This document shows, piece by piece, positions 36,433 through 46,812 of a stretch of 64,000 nt of DNA. Under the pieces are notes generated by a model, which saw only the letters and a program-made list of their open reading frames with translations, did no database searches and was not told the DNA's origin. Origin of the DNA: Rhipidocladum racemiflorum (taxonomy: Eukaryota; Streptophyta; Magnoliopsida; Poales; Poaceae); assembly GCA_036346355.1 (NCBI GenBank), contig CM070588.1:310001-374000 (forward strand). Direction: 5' to 3'. A program made the position numbers and the translations under genes. Positions within the stretch are counted from its first letter, which is position 1; the number at the start of each line of letters is the position of its first letter.

Positions 36433-36570
36433 GGTGCGGTGAGCTGGTTGCTGCCTTGCTCTCTGAAGAAATCGGCAGGAAGAAATGATACATACATACA
36501 TACCAAGAAAACAAGAGAGGGGAAAGAAGGAGCCACGAACTTGTCCCAGAACAAGAGTCGAGCAATCAGT

Positions 36571-36696
36571 TGTTGATTAATTGATCCCTCTCCAGCAGAG
36601 GAGCAACAACAGCAACTAAAGAAGCAACTAAAGTGTTGATTATTTGATCCCTCTCCAGCAGAAGAGCAACAGCAGCAACTAAAGAAGCAACTAAAG
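36571..36696. repeat. 63-bp tandem duplication upstream of the kinase gene
   Basis: TGTTGATTAATTGATCCCTC at 36571 is repeated at 36634 as TGTTGATTATTTGATCCCTC, followed in both by CCAGCAGA(G/A)GAGCAACA and AACTAAAGAAGCAACTAAAG. The pair differs at three or four positions. It lies 140-265 bp upstream of the kinase start codon, in the probable 5' UTR or promoter. Confidence 0.85.
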
Positions 36697-38216
36697 AAGA
36701 AGAAGAACTGTTCAGTACACCAATTAAGGTACTAATTCAGAAAGAAGAAGAGGAGAATAATTGTTCAGCAATTGATGTTGTTGGATGATTTGGTTGGGAG
36801 GAAACTAAGGAGGGGGGAGGAGGAGTATTTGGTAGTTGTGTATACGTGTGGTGGGGTTAATGGCGCACTCGGCGGCCACAGAGACGTAATAATAAATGAT
36901 TAGATTGTTGTGTGACTGGAATTCCATCCACCACTGACGCTGAGAGCTTGCGAGCTTGCTTCCCAGCAGCAACAACAGCAAAAAGCAGCAGCAAACAAAA
37001 CCAAAGTCAGAGATCCAGCTAGGAAGGAAGGAGACCGGTCTCTCGTCAACCGTCTGATCAGAACTCCAGCTAGCGTGTATGAATGAATCCGGCCGCCAGT
37101 CCGTATGAACGGCCGGCCGGCCGGACGCAGCCGCAGCGGCGGCGGCGGCGGCGGCGGCAGGAGGATATATATAAGAGCGATTGACTAAGGATGGATGGTC
37201 GTCTCTGACCGCGCCTACCTACCAACCAAGAACATTATCGATCGTGTGCGATTGTTTTCCCATCGATTTGGTCAACCCGCCGCCGCCTCTTATTCCTCCT
37301 TTTAGAAACGAACGCCGGCAGTGGCCCGCCGCCGGTGGCTGCATCCATCGATCGATCCCATCCGCTTGTCTCGTTGACTTGTGCGCTTTCCACTCCACTT
37401 CCGCTTCCACTTCTCAGGCAAGCATGATACCATGTAGCTAGCTAGCTACCTTTCCACTTCCAGTTCACATGTCACCAAAGATCGCATACCTTAAGAATGA
37501 ATGTGACGCCATTCTGGTTGATGACCCACCGCTAGCTACACATGTCAACGTTATAAACAGTTTATAAACCACACCACAGACGGTCCTGTGAACCATCTGT
37601 ACCAAACTACGTTTTGACCGTCAGAGCCTAAATCAACCGTGCACTAACTAATTAAGTCTCTAATCAAGAATTGCTGTAACGATCTAGCAAGCAAGATTGG
37701 GCAATTCTAGAAATAATCAAACAATTGATAAATATGCAATAATGTAAATACTTAAAAGCAACGAGACAAGTGATACACCAACTTTTTACCGTGGTGAAAG
37801 TAATGAGACAAGTGATACACCAATTTTTTACCGTGGTGTTCGAAGACTTGCTGGTCTTCCACGTTGAGGCAAGCCCAACCAAACCGTTGGACCGGCTTCG
37901 CACTTGAGCACCCGCCTCGAATACAATAGTAAAGTTTTCCACCCCTCCGAGTAGGCGTAACTAGCAAACCGTTGAACCCTAGCTAGTGCTAGGAAGGCTT
38001 CAGCTCAGCGCCCCTGTGTCAGTCTCTGCAGCTCGCTTCGGTCATCCAGTGTCTCCATCAGGAGAGGGGGCGCATACTGAGCATCCCCCTGATGCTCCTC
38101 TGCGTCCTGGAATTCTTGTCCCCTAGCCAAAGCTAATTGCCTAAAAAAAATACTAAGTCAGAAGCATATAAAAACACATGATGTTTGAAAATTGGCTTCA
38201 CTGAACGGACCGGATT
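36697..38216. other. Kinase upstream region, no gene recognised
   Basis: It contains a (GGC)n run at about 37135-37158 near a TATATATA segment, and a ~42-bp tandem duplication at 37762-37838 (GAGACAAGTGATACACCAA...TTTACCGTGGTG twice). The rest shows no coding exon or clear element. Confidence 0.45.
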
Positions 38217-38690
38217 GATTTATAATTCATCACTGATCAATTTCATATCTTTCAAATCAGATTGATTTTGGTTCTCAAATTTTACAAGAATGTATAATCT
38301 CACCTACCCTATTTATGATAATTTTTTAATTATTTTACTAAGGGGCCGACAAATAAAACTAAATTATTTTTTTGTGAAAACTATATGTACAAGTTTTCAA
38401 AAATTATCAAAAAAATTACCATAAATAGGGAAGGTTAGATTATATATCCCTGTAAAATTTGAAGATCAAAATCAATTTATTTGAAAGATATGAAATTAAT
38501 AAGAGTTAATCAGTGATGGATAGTAAATTTATCATCTTCATATCTTTTAAATGCGATTGAGTTTGTTATTCAAACTTTACAGAGCTGTAAAAGCTCACAT
38601 CCCCTATGTATGATAATTTTTTTGAGAATTGTTTAGAATTTGTATATATAGTTTTCAGGGACTTTTACTGACAAAAGACTGATCTGTGTA
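38217..38690. mobile_element. Degenerate relative of the foldback family at 20.3 kb
   Basis: Phrases diagnostic of the 20320-20700 foldback recur here in several orientations: CATATCTTTCAAAT, TGTAAAATTTGAAGATCAAA, AATTATCAAAAAAATTACCATA, GAGTTTG..TTCAAACTTTACAG and ATGATAATTTTTTTGAGAATT. Copies are more diverged and at least three arm segments are present, so this looks like two overlapping or rearranged copies. Confidence 0.65.
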
Positions 38691-38884
38691 GGATTTCCCA
38701 ATTATACTGTATGACAATAATTTCTAGTTGTAGATGCAGTAAGCTACTGATGAAAACCATTTGCAAATCCAATTTACCAATAAAAAAGATATAGCTAAAA
38801 TGAAAAAAATAATATTCATGTACAAACTACAAAACACAGATATAGCCCCAATTCCCACGGACGCGAGCACAACCCCTATTTTGG

Positions 38885-39080
38885 TTAGGGGTGTAAATGG
38901 GTCGGGTAATACCCGACCCGTACCCGTACCCGAATGCAAAATTACCCTAATGAAAACTATTTTACACTACCCGTCGGGTACGGGTACGGGTAGTACCCGG
39001 GTAGGTTAGATTCGGGTTCGGGTCGCGTACGGGATTGACAATACTCAATAGGTACGGATCGGATTCGGTTACCCGAATAA
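38885..39080. mobile_element. hAT-like element end (TAGGGGTG family), partial
   Basis: It begins TAGGGGTGTAAATGGGTCGG and continues with internally palindromic ACCCGACCCGTACCCG/CGGGTACGGGTACGGGT words, the style of short non-autonomous hAT elements. A matching right terminus was not found. The same TAGGGGTGAAA-type end is complete at 40222. Confidence 0.5.
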
Positions 39081-39149
39081 TTCTCACAATCATCAGGTCA
39101 CGGGCCACAGCCCACAAGGCCACAACCCACAAGCATCAAGGCCCATGCT

Positions 39150-39410
39150 GCGTCGGTTCCTAAGCCGAGGATCAGCAGGCATCCCTCAGTCCTGACTCCT
39201 CAAATCCCTGCCTCCGACGGCGCTGACCCCCGCCTCGCCGGCCCCCGCCTCCGCCGGCGCTCCCCCCCCCCACCCCCCACCCCCCGCGGCGCCCGGCGCT
39301 CGCCCCCACCCAGCGCCTGGCCAGGCTGCTGCCCGCCCTCAGCGCCCGCGCGTGCCTCCGGGACGGCGGCCGCCTCCCCTTTCGTGACCTCGCCGACGAG
39401 TCCCGCTACT
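39150..39410 (+). other. Possible 5' non-coding exon of the ODR-4 gene
   Basis: A GC-rich block ends at a strong GTAAGTAC donor (39411). The ODR-4 coding exon begins after a CAG acceptor at 41828, so an upstream exon is expected, and this is the best candidate. Joining the two does not give a frame that extends the ODR-4 protein: one frame hits a stop (TGA) just before and the others are out of phase. It would therefore be untranslated leader, or a fragment of another gene. A frame through it reads LARLLPALSARACLRDGGRL, which I do not recognise. Confidence 0.4.
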
Positions 39411-40221
39411 GTAAGTACACCTCGCCGACTTCGTTCATGGTGTGGTCTAGGATATGTAACACATCTATATTAGCTTCAGGAACTTTATACTCCTCATCCT
39501 CATCCGATTCTTCATCGATTATTCCCATGTTTTTATTATCTGCTTGTCCTCGATCTGCTGCTGTAGTCTTGGATTCAATTTCTTGAAGCTCCTGATTTTC
39601 TGTACTGAAGACGTATCGATCATGGTTTCCGATCCTAGGAGTTATATGGAGTTCATCTGTTTGGGAAAAGTATTCATCTTTTTATACTAAAGGTAGAACT
39701 ATGTGGTGAATTCAATAAACTAGTTTGTTCTTTCATACTAGAGATTCTCAAGTTGTCAAATAGTTAGGGCCATAAGAAAAACAGCATTCAGTATCGACAA
39801 CGCAGTATCTGCAGCAAAGATTGATACTGAAAGGATGTGGAGTAGTTCAGGACCCATCCCCTCAGATCGATCTGCATAACAGCATAAGGTGTTGAACTTG
39901 AGTACGGAGTCTTCCATTGCGACACTTGAGAGGAGAAATATTGAACCCGCCACCATCTTGTTTATGCACCCCACGTCACCACCTTGTACTAATTCACATA
40001 GTCGAATCAACCATGATATATGATGGCTACTTAACTAGTTTTGACAACTGACTTTGACTTGGTAAGATGGAGTGTTATACTGCTATCCACTTATGCTTTG
40101 TCTGACCAACTAATAAGACATCTATTCTGTACAAGTATATGTTCTCCTTCTATGAATGGTGCTTGATTGAGATTCTTTTGCTACTTTATGTATTTTATCC
40201 ATCTAGACGGTTTGCGATGTG

Positions 40222-41597
40222 TAGGGGTGAAAATGGTACGGATAATTTCCGACCGACCGACTGACCGAAGTGTCTCGGATAGCAATTCGGATAATTTTTC
40301 GGATATCCGAATATTTTTTACGGATATGGATCGGATATGGATAAAATGTCCCGGATACGGATACGGATACGGATATCACGGATAATTATCCGTCGGATAT
40401 TATCCGACAATTTTTACGGATATAATCCGCGGATAATATCCGAATTCTCACATTATAGCTTAGCTCTACCGGCCGCTTGACCCAATGGCTCGTATGGCCG
40501 TATGTCACCACTCAAGTCACCAAATAGGGGCAAATGGGCTTCACCACTTCACCTTAGGCCCTTAACCCTTGACATGAGTTTGGCCACCAAAGATTCATCA
40601 AACCCTAGCCTCGTAGCCTCCTCACTTCCTGTCCTCGCAGAGTTTGCCGCCGCCCCACCATCCCAAGCTCCCAGCTCCCGGCCGCCCCCGCCCCAGCCTC
40701 AGACTCCACCGCCGCCGCCTCCCTACTCCCGCCGCCTGCCGCTCGCTTCCCGCCGCCTGGCCGTTGTGTGGCTTGCTCACCACTCCTCGAGCTCACTGTC
40801 GTGGGGCGTCGTCACCGCCACGGAGATCGGCTCTCTCTCGCTCCGCTTCGCTAATGCTCCTCTCGTGAGTCGTGACTCCTGACCGCTTCCGCTCGACGTC
40901 CTTCGCCCGGCGTCCTTTGGCTTCGATCCGACATCCTTAAGCCCTTGCTTCTCGTCCGAGCATCCTTGACCCCTTGCTTCTCGTCGTCGCCGCCGCCATC
41001 TATCGCTTCCGCCATTCTCTCCCGACGCCGCCATTCGCCGAAGGACACCGGAGCACCGTAGTTGTTCGATTAAATCTGGAACTTCTTTGTGCTATCTCAT
41101 CTTTCAATGATAAGCATATTAATGTGTTGGTTCTCATCCTATTTGCAATCCAGATTCTCAATAATAAATCTCTGTATTATGGATGCTTAGTGCTATGCAT
41201 GTGCTTTGTTACTTTTGTTTACCTCTATGAATGGTGTGCAATTTCTATGGATGATGTATGTGCAATTCTGAGATGTGACTCAGTATATTGCTATAAACTG
41301 TAAGGTTTTAACGGTCTTGATGTCTCAATGTCCTATACAATTTATGTTGGTTTTTTATCGATAATATTCATTGTAGCCCATCACTCCATTTGTATTTAGT
41401 GTTTACGCGTATTATTCGAAAAATATCCGTTCCGATGATTATCCGAACTTATTTTATCCGTATTCGTTCGAATATTATCTATATCCGTATCCGGCACTAT
41501 CCGGTATTATCCGTGTCCGAATCCGATCCGATAAAATTATATGGATCAAATACAATATAAGTGGTTTCCGATCCATATCCGATCCGTTTCACCCCTA
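40222..41597. mobile_element. Non-autonomous hAT element, 1376 bp, upstream of ODR-4
   Basis: Ends TAGGGGTGAAAATGGTACGG and (inverted) TAGGGGTGAAACGGATCGG are flanked by a perfect 8-bp duplication GCGATGTG at 40214-40221 and 41598-41605. Subterminal DNA is a dense array of CGGATA/TATCCG words on both sides. There is no transposase. It lies between the presumed ODR-4 leader exon and the first coding exon. Confidence 0.93.
40640..41060 (+). other. GC-rich gene-like segment inside the hAT element
   Basis: Between AT-rich hAT flanks lies a GC-rich segment preceded by AAACCCTAGCC, typical of plant 5' leaders. An open frame from 40574 (MSLATKDSSNPSLVASSLPV...) runs to 40882 with Pro/Ser/Ala-rich sequence. 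It resembles the start of a grass gene (leader plus first exon) captured by the transposon. I do not recognise the source, and low-complexity sequence makes the frame weak evidence of coding. Confidence 0.4.
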
Positions 41598-41864
41598 GCG
41601 ATGTGGTACCATCACACTGACTATTGGATATTTTCGAATGGGCATCTGTTTAAATTTTGTAGAAGTTTCTCCCATTGGGTAGCCATGCCTCCAAGGGAAA
41701 TAAAAAGTTCCACAAAAGTGGTCTTTGTGGGAGTGCTTTCTTCACCAATATCCAGGAATATTCAGTTATGAGGTGTGCTTTTGTTTTCTGGGCACTGAAA
41801 GAATCTAGTATATCTTGTATTTCTCAGGTACTTTGTTTATGCCGCCGACAAGGGAGAGGAGACG

Positions 41865-44800
41865 ATGGTGAAGGCGGTGGTCGGCGACGAGGCCCACCTC
41901 AAGGCCTTCGAGGACAACCTCTCCTCCTCCGCCCCTCCGGCCCAGGTCACTTGAGCTCTTCCCGTCTCATCTTAGGCAGGCAGGCAGGCAGGCATGGAGG
42001 TTTGACTTGATCGTGCGTGCGTGCGTGCAGGTGGGTCTCGTGGTCGGCAAGCTCAGCGCCTCCTCCGACCGTGCCCTCGTCTACTCCCTGCTGCCCACGC
42101 CGCCCACCGACGCCGGCGCGCCCGCTTGGTCCCTCCGTGCCCCCTCTGGCCCCAAGGCCAAGGCCAAGGGCAGCGGTAAATGTGGAGGCACACCTTCTTC
42201 CGACGCGCCGCCGTCGCTCGAGTTCGATGTCGACTGGGTCGCCGAGCACGCGCGCCAGGTAAAACACCGAACAATCAGTACTAGTAGTACCTGCAACTGT
42301 TAGGATTGCAATGGCATTCATCAATCTAGGCAAACTATTTAGACCTTGGTGTTGCACTGGGGAAACTTCTATCAAATTAGAGCCGAGTCTTGTGATAAAT
42401 TACTTTTCAAGTTCTCGCCAAATTTTGATTCTTTGAGTCGAGTTCATACTATGAACGCCGCCCAAGTTCTGACCTAATCCAGTCGAATCTTATCTCCATC
42501 CGCAGGTTTCGAGGATGCTCCTAGGAGGAATAAGTGTCATAGGTATTTACATGTGGGCTTCTGAAGCCTCCTTCAAGGCGACTTCCCCTGCTGTTTTAGC
42601 ACAGGTACCAGCTTCTTGTTTGGTTGATTGTATGGGTTTTGGGCTGGGTACACCTTCTGCTGGCATCTTTGTAGTTTGTTTTTACCAGAGTTTGCAATTA
42701 TGATCTGTTAGGCATATTACGACGACTTCTTGATATTCAGATAATTCCTCATACTAGGACATTGACTTGTACAGATAATTTACTCATGTTATTTTCCAGG
42801 TTATTAAAGTTGTTTCTCAGGCAGTTCCTTGCTATGGCAGTGGCTTTGATGAGAGGCTGCTCATTCATATCTCCTACAGCCCAAGGAGGTGCTGTATTCT
42901 TTCTCATATATCACCTTGGTTCCCTTTCCATATAAGTTTGATCTGCTTAGCACTTGTCTCAAGCTTCAGTCACCTGGCGAGCTTGGATTTCAGCAATCAG
43001 TTCTGACATGGATGAATATTCAATGTAATCCAGTGTTTTGGTTGTTCTGTTTATTGTGATTGTCCTAATTTTGTTTATGTCGAGAAATGGTATTGTCCTT
43101 TGAAAGCTGTCGTGATCAACTGCACTTCGATTTCAACTCTTGTATGGAAGGCTCAATTACAGTTAATACACGGACAAGGCATAACATATGAATTGTGATG
43201 TGTTACAGGTGGGCCTGTCGTATATGTGAGATTGCGTCAGGAAGATTAAGTCCGTGTGACTTCAAATATAGCAAATTATTAGCTTCTCTTCAAACTTTCA
43301 GATGCACATATAATTTTGAGATAAGGTACTTCCTTTCAAATGCTGCCTAGTAGCTAAATATAGCAATTATTGCCTCATTTATGCCCCAAAGCTAGAAGTG
43401 TGTCATTTGAAGTAAACTAAATTATTGAATGTTAAATATACCTAAAAAAATCAACTCTGCGTATCAGTTATATGGAACAATTGATGATTTGCCCCCACTT
43501 ACATGTGCTATTGATCATTTGCTCCATGATGTCTCACTGACATACGGGCCTGGGGCCACATGTCAGAGAGACACATGGGACAAATGATCAATTGCATCAT
43601 GAAAAAGAGGGCAAATCATCAAATCTCCCTCTTCTGTCACATTGTGGACTGATTACTTACAAGTTACAATGCATATTCGCATAGGTTGACAGTTGTTCAA
43701 GCTGAGCCTTTTAAGAAACTTATTTCGAAGGCAATCAGTCATCTCACAAAGGAAGTGCAGAATGCCAAAGCTTTAATTGATGGAGATCTGGTAAATTACC
43801 ACCGTTTAGCCTTATTTCAGTTGGAGAAGTGCAGAAATGCTATGAATTGGGATAATGTGTATTAATCTAAAACAATACTGGCAGTGAATTCCAAGTAGTT
43901 TAAAGTTGTCTAATCTTGTTTGTATTTGACGCCCATTTATAGTTATTATTTTTTCTATATATTTCCCACTAGTTTTTGGATGATATGAACATCACTTCAG
44001 AGGGACCACACAAAGTCGACTTTCTTGTACCTTTCAAGAACAATTGGCCTGCCGAAGGTGCCTCAGCTAATGCTTTTTCCTATTGTATTTGATGATTGAT
44101 TTCTCTTGGTATCATTATGAGAGCCTAATAGTAAGTGCTTGCACTAAAGATTGCAGTTTAGAGGGAGTTGCTGGGCTCCTCCTCTTTGCTGGATCTGTCA
44201 GCGCCTGGGCATACTTAGGCCCAAAAGAATCTATTTCAGAAGCTATATCCGATCTAAAGGTAGTTATGAGATATCTGTTGCTTATCACCGAACCTTGTTT
44301 TCAATGATGGGGCCTACTATCTATGGAGTTGCCAGTTCTGTGACTGAATTTTAAATATCAAAGGAAATGTTCATGTATTAGTGGTAAAAATGTGAGCAGC
44401 CGTTTTGGCTCACATTTTTGGCACTGGATTGGGATTTCAAGAATCTGATTCTGCATGAGTTTACTGAAGCTCAAGAAAAGGATCTTTTTGTTTAACTATG
44501 TAATGTGCATAATTATCTTGGTTTGTGTCTGCTGTGTAGAAATGTAGATATTTTTTTTTTTGAGTGATGGAGCTTTGATGGATAATGAAGATCTGTTTCT
44601 GAGTTACTTGGCACTGTAGTACTACTGCCCCTTTTATAATTGAATCTCCAAAGAGTTAACGTGATAAAATTTTCCTGCATTGGTTTATTTCTAGTTTCAA
44701 CCATCATTTTACGTTAGCTGTTAGAATTATTGGATTTTTTTTAATGGTTAGCAAACTAATTTTCTCTTTGTGCTGCCTCCCTACCTGTCCTACTCCCTGT

Positions 44801-45843
44801 TAAGCTGGACATCATCACAAGCCTAAGAAGCAGATTGGATATCATCCTCGATGAGGCAGATGATGAATCTCCTATTAATGATTTGGAGAATTCACCATCT
44901 CAGAAGGCCACCCAGGTTATTTTTCATGAGTTGAGGTACTTCATATCTTGCAGGGCACGCTTATATTTTGAAGAGAAGTAAAAGTACACCCACCATATGT
45001 TACATTTTCTAATAAGCCAGGTCCGTTATTTGGTGTCATGGAACAGGTTGACCTTAGTGTATCCATCATATTAAACTCACATGTTCATTGGTTCCTCTGA
45101 TTATAACAAATATGTCGGCGACTCAGTTTGTTATTTATTCACAGGATTCCTGCCATGTTTTTATATGCGACTGATTACATCCTCTTGTTTTTGCAAACAG
45201 AGAACCCTATAGTTTCTCATTCCCCAGAAGAATCCTGATTCCTTGGCTGTCTGGCTCCTATGTTTGTGACTATTTGCAACAATCAGAGACAGCAGAGGTA
45301 CCCATGTTCTCTGCTAGCTATTATTTGAGCTCACCAGGGATCTCCATCCTCGAGTCCAAATTCCAAAACATTTCATTTTTTTTCTAGAACATGTGCAATA
45401 CGATGCATATATATCCCATATATATTGTTCGCTGGTTAGTTTGGTGGCACACGATTGCTTACCTCGCATATATACATCTTCAATTCCGCTAGAACAGATG
45501 GTATGTCTGGGCTTGACACCGTTTCGCGTGGTACCTGCAGGATGCAATGGAGCGCTGCAAGGAAGTGATATCTTTGGAAACAGATGTGGAGAGCACTTCA
45601 ATCGTAGAACCAGAAAGTGCGGCGGCTTCTGCCACACTAGAATCATCCTGGGATGTGGTGCCTGGAGCTTTGTCGCGTGCACCGGCCGGAGCCAGCATCA
45701 AAGATGGTCACTCTGGACAGACGAGAGATTCGAGGAGAACGCAGGGCTACGGTTCCAACATTGCAGCCGCTTTGCTTGTACTACTGGTTGCTCTTCTAGC
45801 TGGATTCATATTCACATTCTCCTCTGCCAATTCCAAGACCTGA
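41865..45843 (+). CDS. ODR4-like: Plant ODR-4 homolog (11 coding exons, 481 aa)
   Basis: Exons: 41865-41945, 42031-42258, 42506-42604, 42800-42888, 43209-43325, 43685-43790, 43973-44057, 44150-44259, 44805-44935, 45201-45297, 45541-45843; the frame is continuous. The protein starts MVKAVVGDEAHLKAFEDNL and contains GLVVGKLSASSDRALVYSLL, FDVDWVAEHARQVSRMLLGG and SVIGIYMWAS, matching the ODR-4 family. A C-terminal hydrophobic segment (AAALLVLLVALLAGFIFTF, ~453-471) would anchor it in a membrane. In animals ODR-4 works with UFSP2 and in folding or export of receptors from the ER; the plant role is little known. The start is the first Met of the open segment after the acceptor at 41828, in a favourable GAGACGATGG context. 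Confidence 0.93.
43481..43622. mobile_element. Small foldback MITE in an ODR-4 intron
   Basis: TTGATGATTTGCCC at the left and GGGCAAATCATCAA at the right are perfect 14-bp inverted repeats. Inner ACATGTG...CACATG and ATTGATCATTTG/CAAATGATCAAT words are also inverted, so the whole ~140 bp folds on itself. It lies in the intron between exons ending 43325 and starting 43685. Confidence 0.82.
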
Positions 45844-46235
45844 TCATGTCGTATCAGCCATGGCGGCATCAAAATAATTTGTCATCCTTTTGTGCAAGAT
45901 GTGATTGACGCAGGTCATAAACCGTTGAATGTGGCGCACATTCGAGGACAATTGATTGTATTGTGAAGCATATGTTCCAGCAGTCAATGCACAAAAAGAA
46001 GGGGATGCACGATGAGCTTGTGGCTTGTGAGCTTGTTGCGTTGTTGAGAGGTCGGGTCGTTTTCTTCGCTTGTTATTCCTATTCCAGGCGGCCTGCCTTT
46101 TTGGTTTGTTCCTTGAAATGTGTGATGCCTAGGCTGCCAATAGCAGCAATATACAAAGAATTAGTTGTATTGGCTATTCTGTAGAGAATCTTATAGATAG
46201 TCTTGTCCTATGGGAAAAAAAATATACTGGATAAT
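45844..46235 (+). other. ODR-4 3' region
   Basis: Probable 3' UTR and downstream DNA up to the retrotransposon insertion. AT-rich words near 46140-46220 could hold the polyadenylation signal, but no single site stands out. No other gene is seen. Confidence 0.4.
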
Positions 46236-46792
46236 TGACGAGTACCCAGGCCATGGGTACCCCCAGCGGCCCGAAAGGGCGCGTGGGCCGAACCAGGCCG
46301 GTCGGGGCCCAAAGCCACGGCTGCCGAGGAAAAGCCGTAGCCATGACCAAGTCGGCGAAATCCCTGAAGAAGCGACAGCCTTTATTGCGTATCGAGCGCA
46401 TTAAATGCTGGCCGTAATGATGGCAGCCGGCACAAGTCCCCAACTCTCGCATTTACTACAAGCGGCGCGGCAACTTACGGCAAACCGGCCGGCCGAGGCA
46501 AGAGGCGGCGGCGATCCCATCGGCTCGCCACTTGCGGGCGACTAAAACACCTGATCTTTTCTCTTTTTTAAGCAACAATGTAACCTCCCTCTGCGCCTAT
46601 ATAAAGGGGAGGAGCGAGCATATAAGACAGCGGACAACGGGGAATCAATACAATCAAACCCACACTGAGCCGGAGGTAAGGGCGTTCGGCGAACGATTAT
46701 ACATCTTGTGCTCACCGAAGAGTAAGCCGTCGAGAGAGAGGCGTGCACCTCTTACCTATACAAATTCATTGGCGTGCTCCGAAACACCGGCG
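46236..46792 (+). repeat. 5' LTR of the gypsy element
   Basis: It starts TGACGAGTACCCAGGCC and ends near GAAACACCGGCG. It shares with the 3' LTR long runs such as CCATGACCAAGTCGGCGAAA, CGCATTTACTACAAGCGGCG, AAGCAACAATGTAACCTCC and a CCTATATAAAGGGGAGGAGC core promoter (TATA at 46598). LTR differences are numerous substitutions and short indels, so the insertion is not recent. Confidence 0.9.
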
Positions 46793-46794
46793 AG

Positions 46795-46812
46795 TTGGCG
46801 CGCCAGGTAGGG
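46795..46812 (+). promoter_or_regulatory. Primer-binding site of the gypsy element
   Basis: TTGGCGCGCCAGGTAGGG lies directly after the 5' LTR, where a tRNA primer anneals in LTR retrotransposons. The same start is seen in several grass gypsy families. I do not assign the tRNA. Confidence 0.65.

Noticed and set aside
41947..42375. 142-aa minus-strand frame over ODR-4 exon 2
   Set aside because: Antisense shadow of a GC-rich coding exon; no splice or domain support.
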